Shown piece after piece: positions 31,567-43,156 of a stretch of DNA of 64,000 bases. Origin of the DNA: Hydrangea macrophylla (lineage: Eukaryota; Streptophyta; Magnoliopsida; Cornales; Hydrangeaceae); the NCBI GenBank assembly GCA_033977485.1, contig CM066985.1, positions 75,273,045-75,337,044 of the forward strand, in the 5' to 3' direction. The notes under the pieces were generated by a model. The model worked only from the letters and a program-made list of their open reading frames with translations, was not told where the DNA came from and ran no database searches. The first letter of the stretch is position 1, and every line of letters starts with the position of its first letter. Made by a program: the position numbers and the translations under genes.

Positions 31567-32148
31567 TGTTGGAAAAATAATAGAGGGTTAAGGGAGAAAT
31601 TAGACAGACTTCTAGGCACGGGATTGCTATCTTTTAGACAAATTTCTCCCCCTCTGATTAGAATCACGAGTGCAACAGGGTATATGAGAAACGCCTTGAG
31701 GATACAAAGAAGCCTTCTAATTGTTGTTGATGTTTGAATATGCACTACTCAAATCAACCCGGAAACACTCTGAGATGGGTTTGATGATGAAAGAAGGAAA
31801 AATAAAATGAGAAGAGAAATGACTGTACTGTTGGAATAACGGAAAAATTAGATCTAAAATGAGGGTGAAGTCATGCGGCATTTATAGCCGCAAGAAATGT
31901 GGTGTATACTCACCAGGTGCTATTTGCGTCATTCACCAAATGGTGGCATAGGCATTTTTTGGTATATATACACATGTTCATAAAGAATTGTGCATCTTCA
32001 ATCCAAGTGGTGCTAAGACACCTCCAGGTGTTATGCCATCCTTTGGACTCATGTCCATTAAAGTGACAAGGCACCCATTCATATGACACCTAGCCATTCT
32101 TTGAATACCCATTCGGCTATTACTTTTAATTATGGAAAATATCCAACA
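31567..32148 (-). repeat. 5' LTR of Copia B
   Basis: 582 bp, sense from 32148 to 31567. It contains the intact primer-like site at 31632-31643, 65 nt before the LTR end, and a CATATA box about 43 nt upstream of that site. Confidence 0.95.
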
Positions 32149-32712
32149 TTTTTCACATGAAAAGCTATAAACCCATAGACATTCCATTTTTTGGGGACTC
32201 ACCTTGACCTTAGATCAATGTCTTAAGAATAATGAGAAGAGGAAACAAATGTCCAATTTTCCATATGTGTCCGCAATATGGAATCTGAAATGCTAATGTG
32301 TGTACTCGGTTAGATGTCTGCTATGTGGTTGGTTTAATTAGTCATTGCTGTAATGGTCCTACCACTAGAGAGTAGTGAAGAGTATCTTGCGATATGTTCA
32401 CAGAATTGTGGACCTTGCCTTATGCTGTCCGCAATGGAAACATAATATGTGGTGTGCTCTGCAGTTGTTAGAGAAGCTGTTTTGGTTGAAGAGTTTTTTG
32501 CAGTGGCTAGGCTCTTTATCTCTGATGAGGTTGTGCTCATCAAAGGTGATAGCATGTAAGCCTGAGCATATGTAAAAAATTTTAAAAACCATTCTAGCAC
32601 GTGTCACATTTGAGATGTGGTTTGCGCAAAGGGAAGTTGTCTTAAGGCACATCTCCATTGGGGGATTTGATGTGCTTAGACATTTTATTGTGGTATTAAC
32701 ATTATTATTCAA
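32149..32712 (+). pseudogene. Copia A RNase H remnant
   Basis: The right-hand continuation of Copia A after Copia B. Decayed motifs are recognisable: CTRPDICY-like at about 32305-32330, REHWK-like at about 32370, EAVLVEEFFAVARL-like at about 32470-32515 and VLIKGDS at about 32535-32555. A REVVLRHIS stretch at about 32633-32657 matches the usual VEHIS region before LADPLTK. Many stops are present. Confidence 0.65.
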
Positions 32713-33891
32713 GTTTTATTATCAGTTAATAATAAACTAATTGGTTTCCATACATATATGTTTGTTATATGAATGGAATGATTGCACATTTCTTATATGT
32801 CACCGGGCTTGAATCGACCTGCTCACACGGGTGATTCACCTTGGCTCCGAGATAGCGAACTAGGACATGCGTGTCCATGGCGCTTAGATGGAAAGCAAGA
32901 TGAGATATGTGTTCATGGCACTTAGATAGCTAGCTAGGACATGTGTGTCCATAGCGCTTAGAAAGCGAGCTTGAACACTTTATATCTACGCAGTATAAGA
33001 ACAGTGAGCTAGATATAAACCCTATTATTTCTATATATCACCTTAGATGGATCTAAGATGAGACCTTATACTTGGTCAAACATAGAGATTTCCCACGACT
33101 CTATGTAGCCTGTTTATAGCCGAATGTGAGTTTTTAGACGGGCGCTAGGAGTGGCGACTGTGCTGAAAAACTCTGGTTAGACGTTTTGTGTAACGTCTAG
33201 ACTAAGATTCGTATGGCGTTACTTGTTTTCCAAACACAGAGTGACATGCCCATTTTTATGGAAGAACGCCATAGCATACATTTTCATACGGTATGTGCTT
33301 TTGCGAACGATTATGGAGCAGTGAATGGATTCATCTTCATTGCTGTGTGAGCCATGTAGCATATCCAAGACATTGGTTATCCTACAAACTGGTTGCCTTC
33401 ACGACTTGAGACTATGTCATGAAGAGGACGCTTGGTGACAACTACTTTAGCATGCTATCCTAGGACGACGAGACAATTCCGTTCTATGGGGTATGTCTGG
33501 GCAAGCGGTCAAGTTAGTCAGATTAACATGTAGGCTCAGCGAAGACCATTCAATAACACAACATGTTTTTGTGACTTATTAGCAGGCCTGCGACAATCGT
33601 AATTTGTTACTGATATGTCATGAGTACATTACATTGAGGTTGTGCAGCAATTCTTTTTACCGAGGGATTGAGAATGCTGTGTCCGGTGTGGTTGAATCGT
33701 CTAAGGCATACACGAGAAGCTTCCGAGTGATGTGTCTTACTGGTTATGGTGATGATTTGGCATTACACTCCTGTCGTTGTACTTTCTTTTCGTAAGGTCG
33801 CACGTTCTATTTCCCCGTATGAAGAGTTGAGAAGTTCCGTTGTGTTGAGAGATTGGTTTTTAGTACCAACCCTATGTGGGTGAGTGGGAGA
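32713..33891 (+). other. Copia A 3' untranslated region with short minisatellite
   Basis: About 1.2 kb between the RNase H remnant and the 3' LTR, with no convincing frame. At 32853-32970 three ~40-bp units repeat around GGACATGYGTGTCCAT and CGCTTAGAA/T. A purine tract TGGGTGAGTGGGAGA ends at 33891, next to the LTR, and serves as the plus-strand primer site. Confidence 0.6.
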
Positions 33892-36800
33892 TGTAACAAA
33901 TATTGTGGTCGGGCCATACGGGCATCCACATGAAATTGGACTGGGTCCAAAGAGGCCTGACTTGGACACCAAATAACGGGCTTTTGGAGTCCCAAGCCTA
34001 GTAGGTTTATCACGTGCTTATATATATATATGAATATGTATCACATTAAAACCTAAGGAGATATTATAATCTCAGCAGCCCCTCTCTCCCTCACGTTAGT
34101 CTCTCTTTCTCTCTCTCATTCATGGTTTCTCTCTCTAGCTAATCACCAAGGAGCTTGGGATTTAGTGCGTGACTGTCATGGGGATGGCTCAAGAAGCGTC
34201 CTCTACGACCTAGACGATGCATAAGAGAGTACACAGAGGCAACATGGAGCAGCAGTTTGTGGGTGATTGTGGACACACAGAAATCCACCTCTTGCTTGTT
34301 TTAGGTTTGTTTTGAAAAAGGAAAAGAGAAGGTCTGTTGAAAACAGATACAGAGTCGCCACTTGGTCTTTAAGGAACCAAGAAACCTAATTTTGACTCAC
34401 CCAAACGGATAAAGGGCACCGACCCTTCATAACTAAAGAACTTGGCTCGGGGTTTTGGTACGAGAGAGGAAGGAGCCTTTGTCGCGACTAAAACACCCTC
34501 AACTCACCCCGTCTTTCGACGAGCCTCAATTAGCATCCAAATAATCATCTTATACTATGTTTGGTTCAACAAATAATACTATGATAGTATATTACATCAC
34601 ATAAGAAAATTTGAAATGGAAGATCTAAAGATAAGATATCATTCATAAGATCTAAGCCAAATATCACACAATGCAAAGTGAAAGATCACACAAATAAACC
34701 TAGGAAAAATTGTCTAATCATGTATCAAATAATCAAGACTTCCTAATCTAAAGGGGGACATGAATTGTTATTGAAACAAATAAACAAAGAAATCAAAATA
34801 TGCTTAGCAAGCTAGTATGATGCATGTTAATCTTTGAGAAAAGAAGACCTCTCAATCCTCGGGATGGATGAGAAAGGATGATTAGATCGGGGGAAGCATG
34901 AACGTGTGATCAAGTTCATTTCTTATAATCTTCTTAGATTAGGATCCATGAAGGCCCCAAATCTTGCATGGATGCAATGTATGTATCTAGAATGTGCCAA
35001 GGTTGTAGTGTGCTTTGTGTTCATGGATTCCTAAAATGACTTAGAAGTCTATAATGTGTATGAATGAATGAATGAAATCATCATAGGATGTGTACAAATG
35101 TAGTATGAACTACTTCCTAAGACATGAGCTAATTTGGAGTTCATGTAAGCATCAAATCAAATAATGAAAGTTAAAATGTGCTTGCTGTGAATAGTGGACA
35201 GAACAGTAACTGTATCTTTTGAAAATTGAAAAGAGGGGTTAGAAATGTTTTCAATGCATGATTTTTTATGGAGATATTCCTTATTGTGTCTAGAACATAA
35301 CCCAAAAAGCCAATCTTTAATAACTATTACAGATTGAGAGAAATTATATAAACAATGAAGGTTACTCAGAAACAGAGTTTGTACTGTCGACTGAAATGTC
35401 AAAAAATCTTGGAAAATGAAAACAAATGACATAGAGGCCCATATTATACAGAAAGTTCCCTAAGACATTTAAGTTCAAGGGAAAAATAAGTTAGGATCAC
35501 TCATTATGGAAAAGTTTTCTGTAAAACAAGTTGAAAGTAGACCAAGCTGCTGTGACAGCAAAAACAGAATATCTGGAAAGAATGTTTGGGTCCAAATGGA
35601 CAATTTTCAAGTATTTTCAAGTCAAACCAAAAATCATGGGTGTTCTCTAATAAGTTAGGAAGATTTTCCAAGTGTTCTTGCATCCATACATTGAGTATTG
35701 AGCTCTAGAGAAATCTTTGAACTCAGATCACTCACTGTTTTGACTCACTCTTTTGAAGATTTTGGGAAAAACTTGAGTTTTCTTTCTTGAAATCAAAATG
35801 AGAGGGATTGAGAGGGGTTTTGAAATAGAGGTTTTGAAAGTATTTTTTCAACATCAAATAGAGATTATAACCTCTTGGAATATCAACATCAAACTCATCA
35901 TCAAGAACCCCCAATATTATTGGAGAGATCCATTTTTATTTGAACATAACTTCAAGGATACCTTGGAGGTATTGAAGTTATAATCATCATCTATCAAACA
36001 TGTTTTTGAGGTCAAGAGCTACTATCCATAAGGATTCACTCACCTCAAACTTCATGTCATCATCTAGATGATGATGAACTAGTAAGTAGATAAATAAAAT
36101 AAAAAAGAAATGAGGTAAGAAGAGATGAACATTGTATATAAGCAAGCAAATGAACAAATCAATAGATGATATTCAATGGTGGAACCACAAGCATTCAACC
36201 TCTCATATGTGTGTATATGGGTGAGTACATCACTCTCTAACTCATAGGAAACTCAAAGAAGATGAAGAAGATGGATTGAAAGCTTGAAAATAAAAGTTTA
36301 GTTTTTAGAAAACTAAATAAAAAAACTCACATTTGGCTTGGATTTGAAGAAGAAGATCTTGATTTCTCTCTCTATTTCTTCCTGATTTTCTATATCTCTC
36401 TCTAATGGCTTCCAAGCTCTCCCCTAAATGGAAGTAAATGGGTCTCCTTTATAGGCCGACTTGGGGAGGTATTTTGGATTTTAAAAAGTCTCTAATTGGT
36501 CCAAAATCTCGGAATAATCAAAACTATGTCGTTTTATTTGTTGAAAATTTGAATTAAAACCCAAAAATTAACCAAAAATTACAAAAAAAAAAATGAAAAA
36601 TCACTCAGAGTGCCACGGCAGTGGCCAAGTGCCGTGACAGTGACCAAAAATTGCATTTTGGCCCCCAGAACTCCCGGAATTCGGGAAACGGCCCTATTTC
36701 GTCCGAAATTCACAAAAAATTCATACGAAATCCAAATTGAGATTGTGATATACCGTTGGAAAGGTATTGAGGTCTACTTTCCATAAAAAATAGTTTGGAG

Positions 36801-37586
36801 TTGGGTCACTTTGGAAAGTTTTGCGATATTCGCGATAAAAGCCGAATTGGTCGCATTTTTCACCTTCTGAAATTGATAACAAATTCGTTTTAGATCCAGA
36901 AATTATGTGCGATATACCATTGGAAAGCTATTGACCTCTAGTATTTGATAAAAATATTTCAATGTCAAAAAGAAGACTTTGATTTTTGGTCAAACTTGCA
37001 GTCAAATCAGTCAAACAGTGCACTTCCAGGAAATTCCGGGAAGTTCTGGGAGCCGCCAAAGACTGAAGTTTCCGTCCGATTTTCTTTTAAAACATATTTG
37101 AAGACTTTTCACATGATCTAGAATAATCTCGGAACTTTTGGGTGAATTTGGATGATTTTGGTCAAACCTTGGTCAAACCGGTCAACAGAGACTTTCCGAG
37201 AACTTTCGGGACTTCCGGGGGTCTCTGGGAGCTTACAATTTCAAATATTCATCTTTTAAAATACCTTTTTTTTGTTTGGAACAACATCGAATGATTATGA
37301 GATTCTGGGCCAATCCTGGAGAATTTTGGGCTTTTAGGGGCATTTTGGTCATTTCTGCAAATTCTTTGACTTCTTGAGAGTTAGAGGCAATCTCTGAAAA
37401 TCCAATCTTTCTAATCATCGAGGTTTGACATGCTTGTGGCGTCCTAAATCTGTTAGCCGACTAAATGGGGTGTCTACAGTGATGACGCCGGGCTCGTAAC
37501 AACATCGTTTGGTGATCCGTCGGGCTATTCCGCTAGGTAACGAACCTATACCCGACTCGTATGCTTGCGTGCATATATTATCAACA
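33892..37586 (+). repeat. 3' LTR of Copia A, split by a solo LTR
   Basis: The LTR parts are 33892-34267 and 37484-37586 (with GTGAT duplicated). It starts TGTAACAAATATTG and ends TATTATCAACA. Confidence 0.92.
34268..37478 (+). mobile_element. 3.2-kb solo LTR (family S), plus orientation
   Basis: 3211 bp from TGTGGACACACAG to GGGGTGTCTACA, flanked by perfect GTGAT duplications (34263-34267 and 37479-37483). It has no internal region, primer site or coding frame. It is homologous along its length to the reverse complement of 46059-49282. The block CAGAGTCGCCACTTGG near 34350 and the extreme length suggest Ogre/Tat-type LTRs, but this lineage call is inference. Confidence 0.9.
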
Positions 37587-37591
37587 CTCTT

Positions 37592-38150
37592 TGTACTAAA
37601 TTACAGTTCAACCAACATATTATTTTTCATGATTATTAATTAAAGGCTTAAACAATCATATTGGGGGTGACTGCATAGATAGCCTATACCCAGGGCCACA
37701 ATTGTTATAACTTAATAAATATTCTCTTTGTTTTCATCGCATGATGTAGTGAATGGTGATGATGTACGGATGTAGTTAAATTTCACATTTTAAATCTAAA
37801 TTTGTTTCTCAAATGCTTTGGTACTTCTACCATCAAAAGAAATTTAGTGGTTCCCATTAGGATTAAATATTGTTAGATACATCTAAGTAATTTAGTTGTA
37901 TCATACATATACCAATAGTTACCCTTCAATGAGACAAAAGGTAGAGCCAGGGGGGTTAGGATTAGAGGGACGTGCATTCATTGACGAAGCTATAGGGGGT
38001 TCGGGGACATCACCTCAAGGTGATTTTTGTTTGTATTTATACATATTTATGGATAGGCGTGGTTTTATATCACTGTTTTTTGATCATAGGGTTTAATAGC
38101 TTGTTATAATTTATGTAGTGGTAGTGATACCACCTCAATAATTGTGAGAC
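37592..38150. other. Intergenic, right flank of Copia A
   Basis: Continues the pre-insertion sequence split by Copia A. A diverged repeat of the left-flank words lies at 37750-37920. No gene is seen. Confidence 0.45.
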
Positions 38151-38493
38151 TACTCAAAGTCTCCAACATCCTCATTTGTTGATTTATCATGTGCTTGGAA
38201 CCATTTGAGAGACAAAATTTGGGATTGATTAATTTAGTAATTTAATAAATTCATTTATCATTAATTAACTAATGTCATAAATTTATTTATTTATTTATCT
38301 CGTGTTTAGAAACCATTTGAGATACTCCAAGTCTCCAACGTCCTCATTTGTTGATTTATCATGTGCTTGGAACCATTTGAGATACAAAATTTGAGATTGA
38401 TTAATTTAGTAATTTAATAAATTCATTTATCATTAATTAACTAATGTCATGAATTTATTTATTTATCACGTGTTTAGAAACCATTTGAGATAC
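38151..38493. repeat. Tandem duplication, ~172-bp unit
   Basis: The unit starting TACTCAAAGTCTCCAACATC at 38151 repeats from 38323 with few changes. Both include ATGTGCTTGGAACCATTTGA and TTATCATTAATTAACTAATG. A diverged relative lies at about 15700-15840. Confidence 0.85.
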
Positions 38494-38951
38494 AAAATCA
38501 CTTATGTAACAGAGAATTAAATTGTAGAAGACACGAAAAGTGTAATGAAATTACATGTAGCAATTCACAAAATAACTAAATCTGACTTTGCCAATCAGGA
38601 CCTTAGTTCCTAATTGGGTCTCTTCCTCTCAATTGCAATAGTTTTGAAACTAAAATCCCAAAGTTGATGATTGAACAAACACGTGCCACACTCTCTCTGT
38701 CATTAGCTCTTTATTTGTCTCACATGCAAAGTTGTAGTCAAACTAAAACGCATGCCAAAGGACAACAAAAGGACACGTGGCTGTTTTTTGAGCACCCACA
38801 ACATCGGCCAAAAACACTCAGTCAAGTTAGCTATGTAGGGTAAATTTACAAAAGAGCACATAAGAAATTGAACAATTCCGAAATTAGACAATTGAATTGC
38901 AAATTGCACAGAAATCGGAGAATTCACACTTTAATATATGTTAATATATAC

Positions 38952-38985
<34 letters not shown>

Positions 38986-39281
38986 AGATGTGTAGATGTG
39001 TTTTGGTTCTTGGTAATGGGGTCCGAGTCGGGAGCCACTACAGCGGGGTCAGGGCAGGGTCCGGGTAGGCTCTCACTCTAGCGAGGCGGGACGGGGTTGG
39101 GGAAGGGGTACCCCGTCCCTACTCTTATCAATATCAAAAGAATTATTTAAAAAAGCTTTATGCACATCCACCAATATCAACAAACCCTAGATAGTATTTT
39201 AGTTAGTTTGATTCATATATATTCATCATGGGGCATCATTTGAATACCTTGGAGGAAAATATAGATCAAGAGGTATGATTT
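38494..39281. other. Intergenic with TG microsatellite
   Basis: A (TG)n run at about 38961-38986 and a GC-richer stretch at 39018-39120. A short frame starts ATG at 39229 (MGHHLNTLEEN) and stops just before the LTR at 39282. A GGTATGA inside it could be a splice donor. No family is recognised. Confidence 0.35.
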
Positions 39282-42023
39282 TGTCACACCCGTTCAGAAT
39301 TTCATGGTTTTAGCATGCATGTTTGAAATTTTATGAATTATTAATGTTATTTGATAACGGTGGAAGAGGTTGATTGTGGGTCAACGGTGAGGAGTCAGTG
39401 AAGACACGGGAACATGGTACTTCATGTTGCATTGACATGAGTAAATGACATTTATGTGATTTGATGTTATTTGACTTTTCTGGTATTTCATGAATAATGA
39501 ATTATACATGTGTAGTATAATTTCTGGTAATGTCAATGTTCTTAAATATCATTTAGAGAATTGTGGTGAGAACGTGAGTGTCACGTTATATAAAAAAAGG
39601 TAGGTTGTGTAGAGATTCCACGAAATTTAGTTTCTAAACGTAATTTTGGACCCAAACGAGACTTAGTCGAAAACTTTTGTAAATTTTAGTTTTCATTGGT
39701 AAAAGCATAAAATGGACGTGTGCGACGTTTCATTAGTTAATTAGAAGTTTTGAGAACTCGCGGGGAAGTAAACGCGATTCCCAAAGAGTTTGTCTATAAA
39801 TTGAGGGGGTGAGAATTCATTTATCACAAAACCTTATATAATATCTTGAGAGAGGAGAGAGAAAGGTGATTTGATCCTACTGGCTTGGCGACGATGATCG
39901 GCGACCTTTCGTCCAGTAGATTTTTTCCAGATTCTAGATTTGGACTCGTGGAGGTAAGATCTTCATTTTGATATCACTTAGGCCACGTTTGGAAAACTTT
40001 TGTAAAAATCTAATTTCTAGACTTTTGGATAAAATCCAGTAAAACTTGTAGGAATCGCCTAAAATTCGAGATCTGACGTTTAATTGGCCCTCTAGTCGAT
40101 CCTTTAAAGTTTGAGAGGAATCGTACGAGGTATAAAGTTCTAACTTGTGAAATATAGAAAAATGCATATTTTATATTTTGACGAAGAAATTGAGATCCGG
40201 GCAAAATTCATGTGTTAGTCTTAAGCCGTTACTTATGCACGCGATTAAATGTGAAAAGCATGTCTAAATTTACACGAGCACATTGAGTTGTCTATGTGGG
40301 TCAAAGGGGGGACTTATACAAATTCATGCCGGAGTAAGCTTCTCGATGTTTGAGAATTTTTGTAGAGACGGCTACTGTGCATGGTTTAAGGCTTGGACTT
40401 GCCAGGGCACTTGGGGATGAAATGGTTGTAGGCTTGGACTTGCCAATGACATCGCGGTTTAAGGCTTGGACTTGCCGCTACCAGATGAATGCGCATTTTT
40501 CTCCCTAGAGACTATTGATATGATTTATGAGATTAAGGCATGTTTTGTCATATATTGCATATGCTAGAACTTGTGCACTCAGCATATAGCTGAGCAGTGG
40601 AGACTTATTCCATTGTAGGTAGGAAGAAAGACAAGAAGAAGCTTGAGAAGTGAGGTCGTTGTGGAACGCCGGGGAATCACTTTGTTCATATCTTTTGTTC
40701 TCTTTCCTTAAACTTGTATAAGGATTTGGGAAGTTGAAATAGATTGTAATAGAATCAGGGTTTAGTTTCGTAGTACTGTAATTTGTATTCAAACTCCTGT
40801 ATTTATGTTTTTAACCGTGGTAATATAGTGGGGGTTATTTTAGTTTTGATTGGAAAACCCTTGGTGGAGTCCTGCAGAATGCTCAGCAATCTGCAAGGGA
40901 TCAGTCGACTGATTTCTTGTTCAGTCGACTGGACTACTGTTCAATTTTGCACACTGCTTTTAATCTGGCAAATCTAGTCGACTGGTCAATGTTTCAGTTG
41001 ACTGGACAACTGATGGAAAATCTGGGTTTTTGATTCTCCTAGAGGCACAGTCGACTGGTAGGATCTAGTCGACTGAAAAATGAAGGCCCTAGTCGACTGG
41101 ACCCCAGTCATAGTCAACTGGATGAGCTGGTGAATTTTGAAAACATTTCTGCTTTAGGTCTTCAGTCGACTGGACTCCCGATCCAGTCGACTGGACCTCT
41201 GTTTTTAGAAATGAATTCTTTTGGGAAGTATTCCAACTGACAAAACTTTTATAACTCTGATTTTAAATAGATTTGACTTATGTTTCCATTCACACTTTAA
41301 TGAACTGGATAAGCCTTGATGGTGTGTCACGTGTCCTATTTCCGCGCGTAGCGGGATGCATTGTGATAGATTTGTAACCCTTTTTCATGGTTTTTTTTTC
41401 TTTTTTATTTTTTTTGTATTTTTTTTAACCTTGAGCATTGAAGAAATTGGTAGTGTTCGGATCTTCAAAATAGAACAAATTTTCAATGTTCCACCTAATA
41501 CCACCAAACAAATTCTTAATGTTCTACCAAGCACCATAGAATAAATCTACATTGTTCGACCTAATCCCACACAACATTTGAATAATGTTCCACCAATATC
41601 CATTGAATAAGTCAAAAATCTATGAAGAAGTTAGTGTTACTGTGAGAATCACAAATATGGAGAAGTCTTCTTCAAGTGAAAATTACACCACCATGGCTTC
41701 TTTAAAGTCGTGAGTCACTGCTGTAATCTTTTGGTGTAATTAGTTAGGGTTTGGTTGCAAATTACAAAGGGAAGATGATTATGATGAATATCATGGGTGT
41801 AGAGAGTAAATGAAATGGGAGATAAAAGGAGGGTGTATAAAGTAGTTAGGGTTATTTTGGGAATAGGGGGTGGGTGTAGAGAGTAGGTTGTTTTAATTTT
41901 AATTGGAATGATGGGTGTGAAGAGCAAATGAGGTGGGTGCGGATAGAATTACCCTTTATATTATTATTAACCCAACATAATTACATTTTTCACCCTTACA
42001 GTTTAGCGGGATGGGTCGTGACA
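39282..42023 (+). repeat. 5' LTR of chromovirus Gypsy T
   Basis: 2742 bp starting TGTCACACCCGTTCAGAA and ending GGGTCGTGACA. The TATA box is at 39795-39800 (TATAAA). It is paired with 50925-53675. About 1.1 kb after the TATA box, in the presumably transcribed part, lies a CAGTCGACTG cluster. The left flank GATTT does not match the right flank TTTAT, consistent with recombination between neighbouring elements. Confidence 0.92.
40902..41193. repeat. Palindrome cluster CAGTCGACTG (5 perfect copies)
   Basis: Perfect copies start at 40902, 40922, 41048, 41163 and 41184. One-base variants include TAGTCGACTG (three), CAGTTGACTG and TAGTCAACTG. The variants are mostly C-to-T or G-to-A changes at the CpG or the outer base. 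Confidence 0.9.
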
Positions 42024-42028
42024 TTTAT

Positions 42029-42040
42029 TGGTATCAAAGC
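42029..42040 (+). promoter_or_regulatory. Gypsy T primer-binding site
   Basis: TGGTATCAAAGC, five bases after the LTR, is the tRNA-Met-type site with one change from TGGTATCAGAGC. The identical site follows the 3' LTR at 53681-53692. Confidence 0.85.
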
Positions 42041-42141
42041 TAGAGGTAACAAAACTTTGGGAACGTTCGACGACGAGTGGAGTGTTGAGTGAATTGTCAC
42101 ATATTTTAGAATGCATCCATACATAGTAGAGATGTTTTGAT

Positions 42142-43062
42142 TAGGGCTGTTCAAATTTTTTGCGAACCCACAAGACCCGACCGACCCGATCCAACCCGAT
42201 GCTATTGAGTCGGTTTGGTGGGTTCATGGATCGATTGATGGTTTTAGTTTTGTAAATCTGGCGGGTTCGGTTCGAGTCACGGGTGGGCTTCCCACTTTTC
42301 ACGGGTCACCCGATTTGACCCGCCCAGATTGGACATATGACATATACATTATTGTATATATACAAGAAAAGAAAAAAAAAACCCTAACACCCCCCCCCCC
42401 CCCCCCCCCCCTCTTCAGCGTCGCAACCCCCTCTCCCTCCCTTCCGATCTCTCTCTCTCACTCTATATATATATATATCTACAGATCTAAATATATATAT
42501 GCTTTGGAATGCTTATGGAGGGTGAAGGAGATGTTGAGTACTTGAATCAAGCAAGGCCAAGGAAAAGGGGCCATCGGAGGAAGCTCGGGACAACGGAGCT
42601 CGTGTGATGACCACCACTCCTCTTTCTCTCTCTATATGTGTATATATATATAGATCTATATACATACATGGATGGGTATGTATGTGTACATCAATGCAAA
42701 TTTTTTACATTGATAAAATGGTTGGGTACTCTTTTGTTTTTGGGATTTTTACTTCTTTTCTTTTGTCAATCAAGATTTCTTATGTTCTGTTTGTAATTTT
42801 TATGTTCAATTCAATTATTAGTTCAGCATCTTCAGATCTACTAATATTCAGTTCATGATGTTCATCCATGGCTGCCTCTTCTTTTTTGAGATGTATATGT
42901 CGGGTTCCACCCGACACCCCACCGATCTGACCCAGCCCGAACATCATCGGTTTGATCTTACTTCAGTTCGGTTGGCGGGTGACAATTAGTGAACCCGAAT
43001 GTAGTTGGGTCGGGTGACAGGTTTCTTCAAACCCGACCCAAACCGACCCATGGACACCCCTA
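42142..43062. mobile_element. Non-autonomous hAT element (921 bp) in the Gypsy T leader
   Basis: The ends TAGGGCTGTTCA and TGGACACCCCTA form an imperfect inverted repeat. A perfect 8-bp duplication GTTTTGAT lies at 42134-42141 and 43063-43070. The second internal copy (53676-54211) has the uninterrupted site ATTTTGAT at about 53788-53795, an empty-site control. Subterminal CCCGACC/GGGTCGG motifs are dense on both sides. The centre carries C22, CT and TA runs and AGATCT words. No transposase. Confidence 0.95.
42390..42411. repeat. C22 homopolymer
   Basis: Twenty-two consecutive C inside the hAT element, followed by CT-rich sequence. Confidence 0.9.
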
Positions 43063-43156
43063 GTTTTGATGCATATGTCTATTGTTTACATACATGATAT
43101 TGTTCTTGTCATACATGCATAGTGTTTATCCATCGAGATTAACAGGTTGAACAATC

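Larger units (their letters stand above)
20559..32148 (-). mobile_element. Copia B: minus-strand LTR retrotransposon, interrupted by Copia C
   Basis: Identical-length LTRs (582 bp) at 20559-21140 (3') and 31567-32148 (5') differ at about seven sites, all transitions. The target duplication TTTTT lies at 20554-20558 and 32149-32153. The 7-bp terminal inverted repeat is TGTTGGA/TCCAACA. The purine tract AAATGGGGGAGAAT (complement of 21141-21154) precedes the 3' LTR. The gene order gag, protease, integrase, RT, RNase H on the minus strand is that of Copia. Copia C has inserted in the region between RT and RNase H. Confidence 0.95.
16385..37586 (+). mobile_element. Copia A: decayed LTR retrotransposon carrying three nested insertions
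   Basis: A plus-strand Copia bounded by LTRs 16385-16863 and 33892-37586, with target duplication CTCTT at 16380-16384 and 37587-37591. Its own sequence is only about 5.1 kb; the rest is a solo LTR (18955-20289), Copia B (20559-32148) and a 3.2-kb solo LTR (34268-37478). Order of the remnants is gag, integrase, reverse transcriptase, RNase H, which is the Copia order. LTR copies differ at roughly 16-18 positions over 479 bp, older than Copia B or C. It is not functional. Confidence 0.92.
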
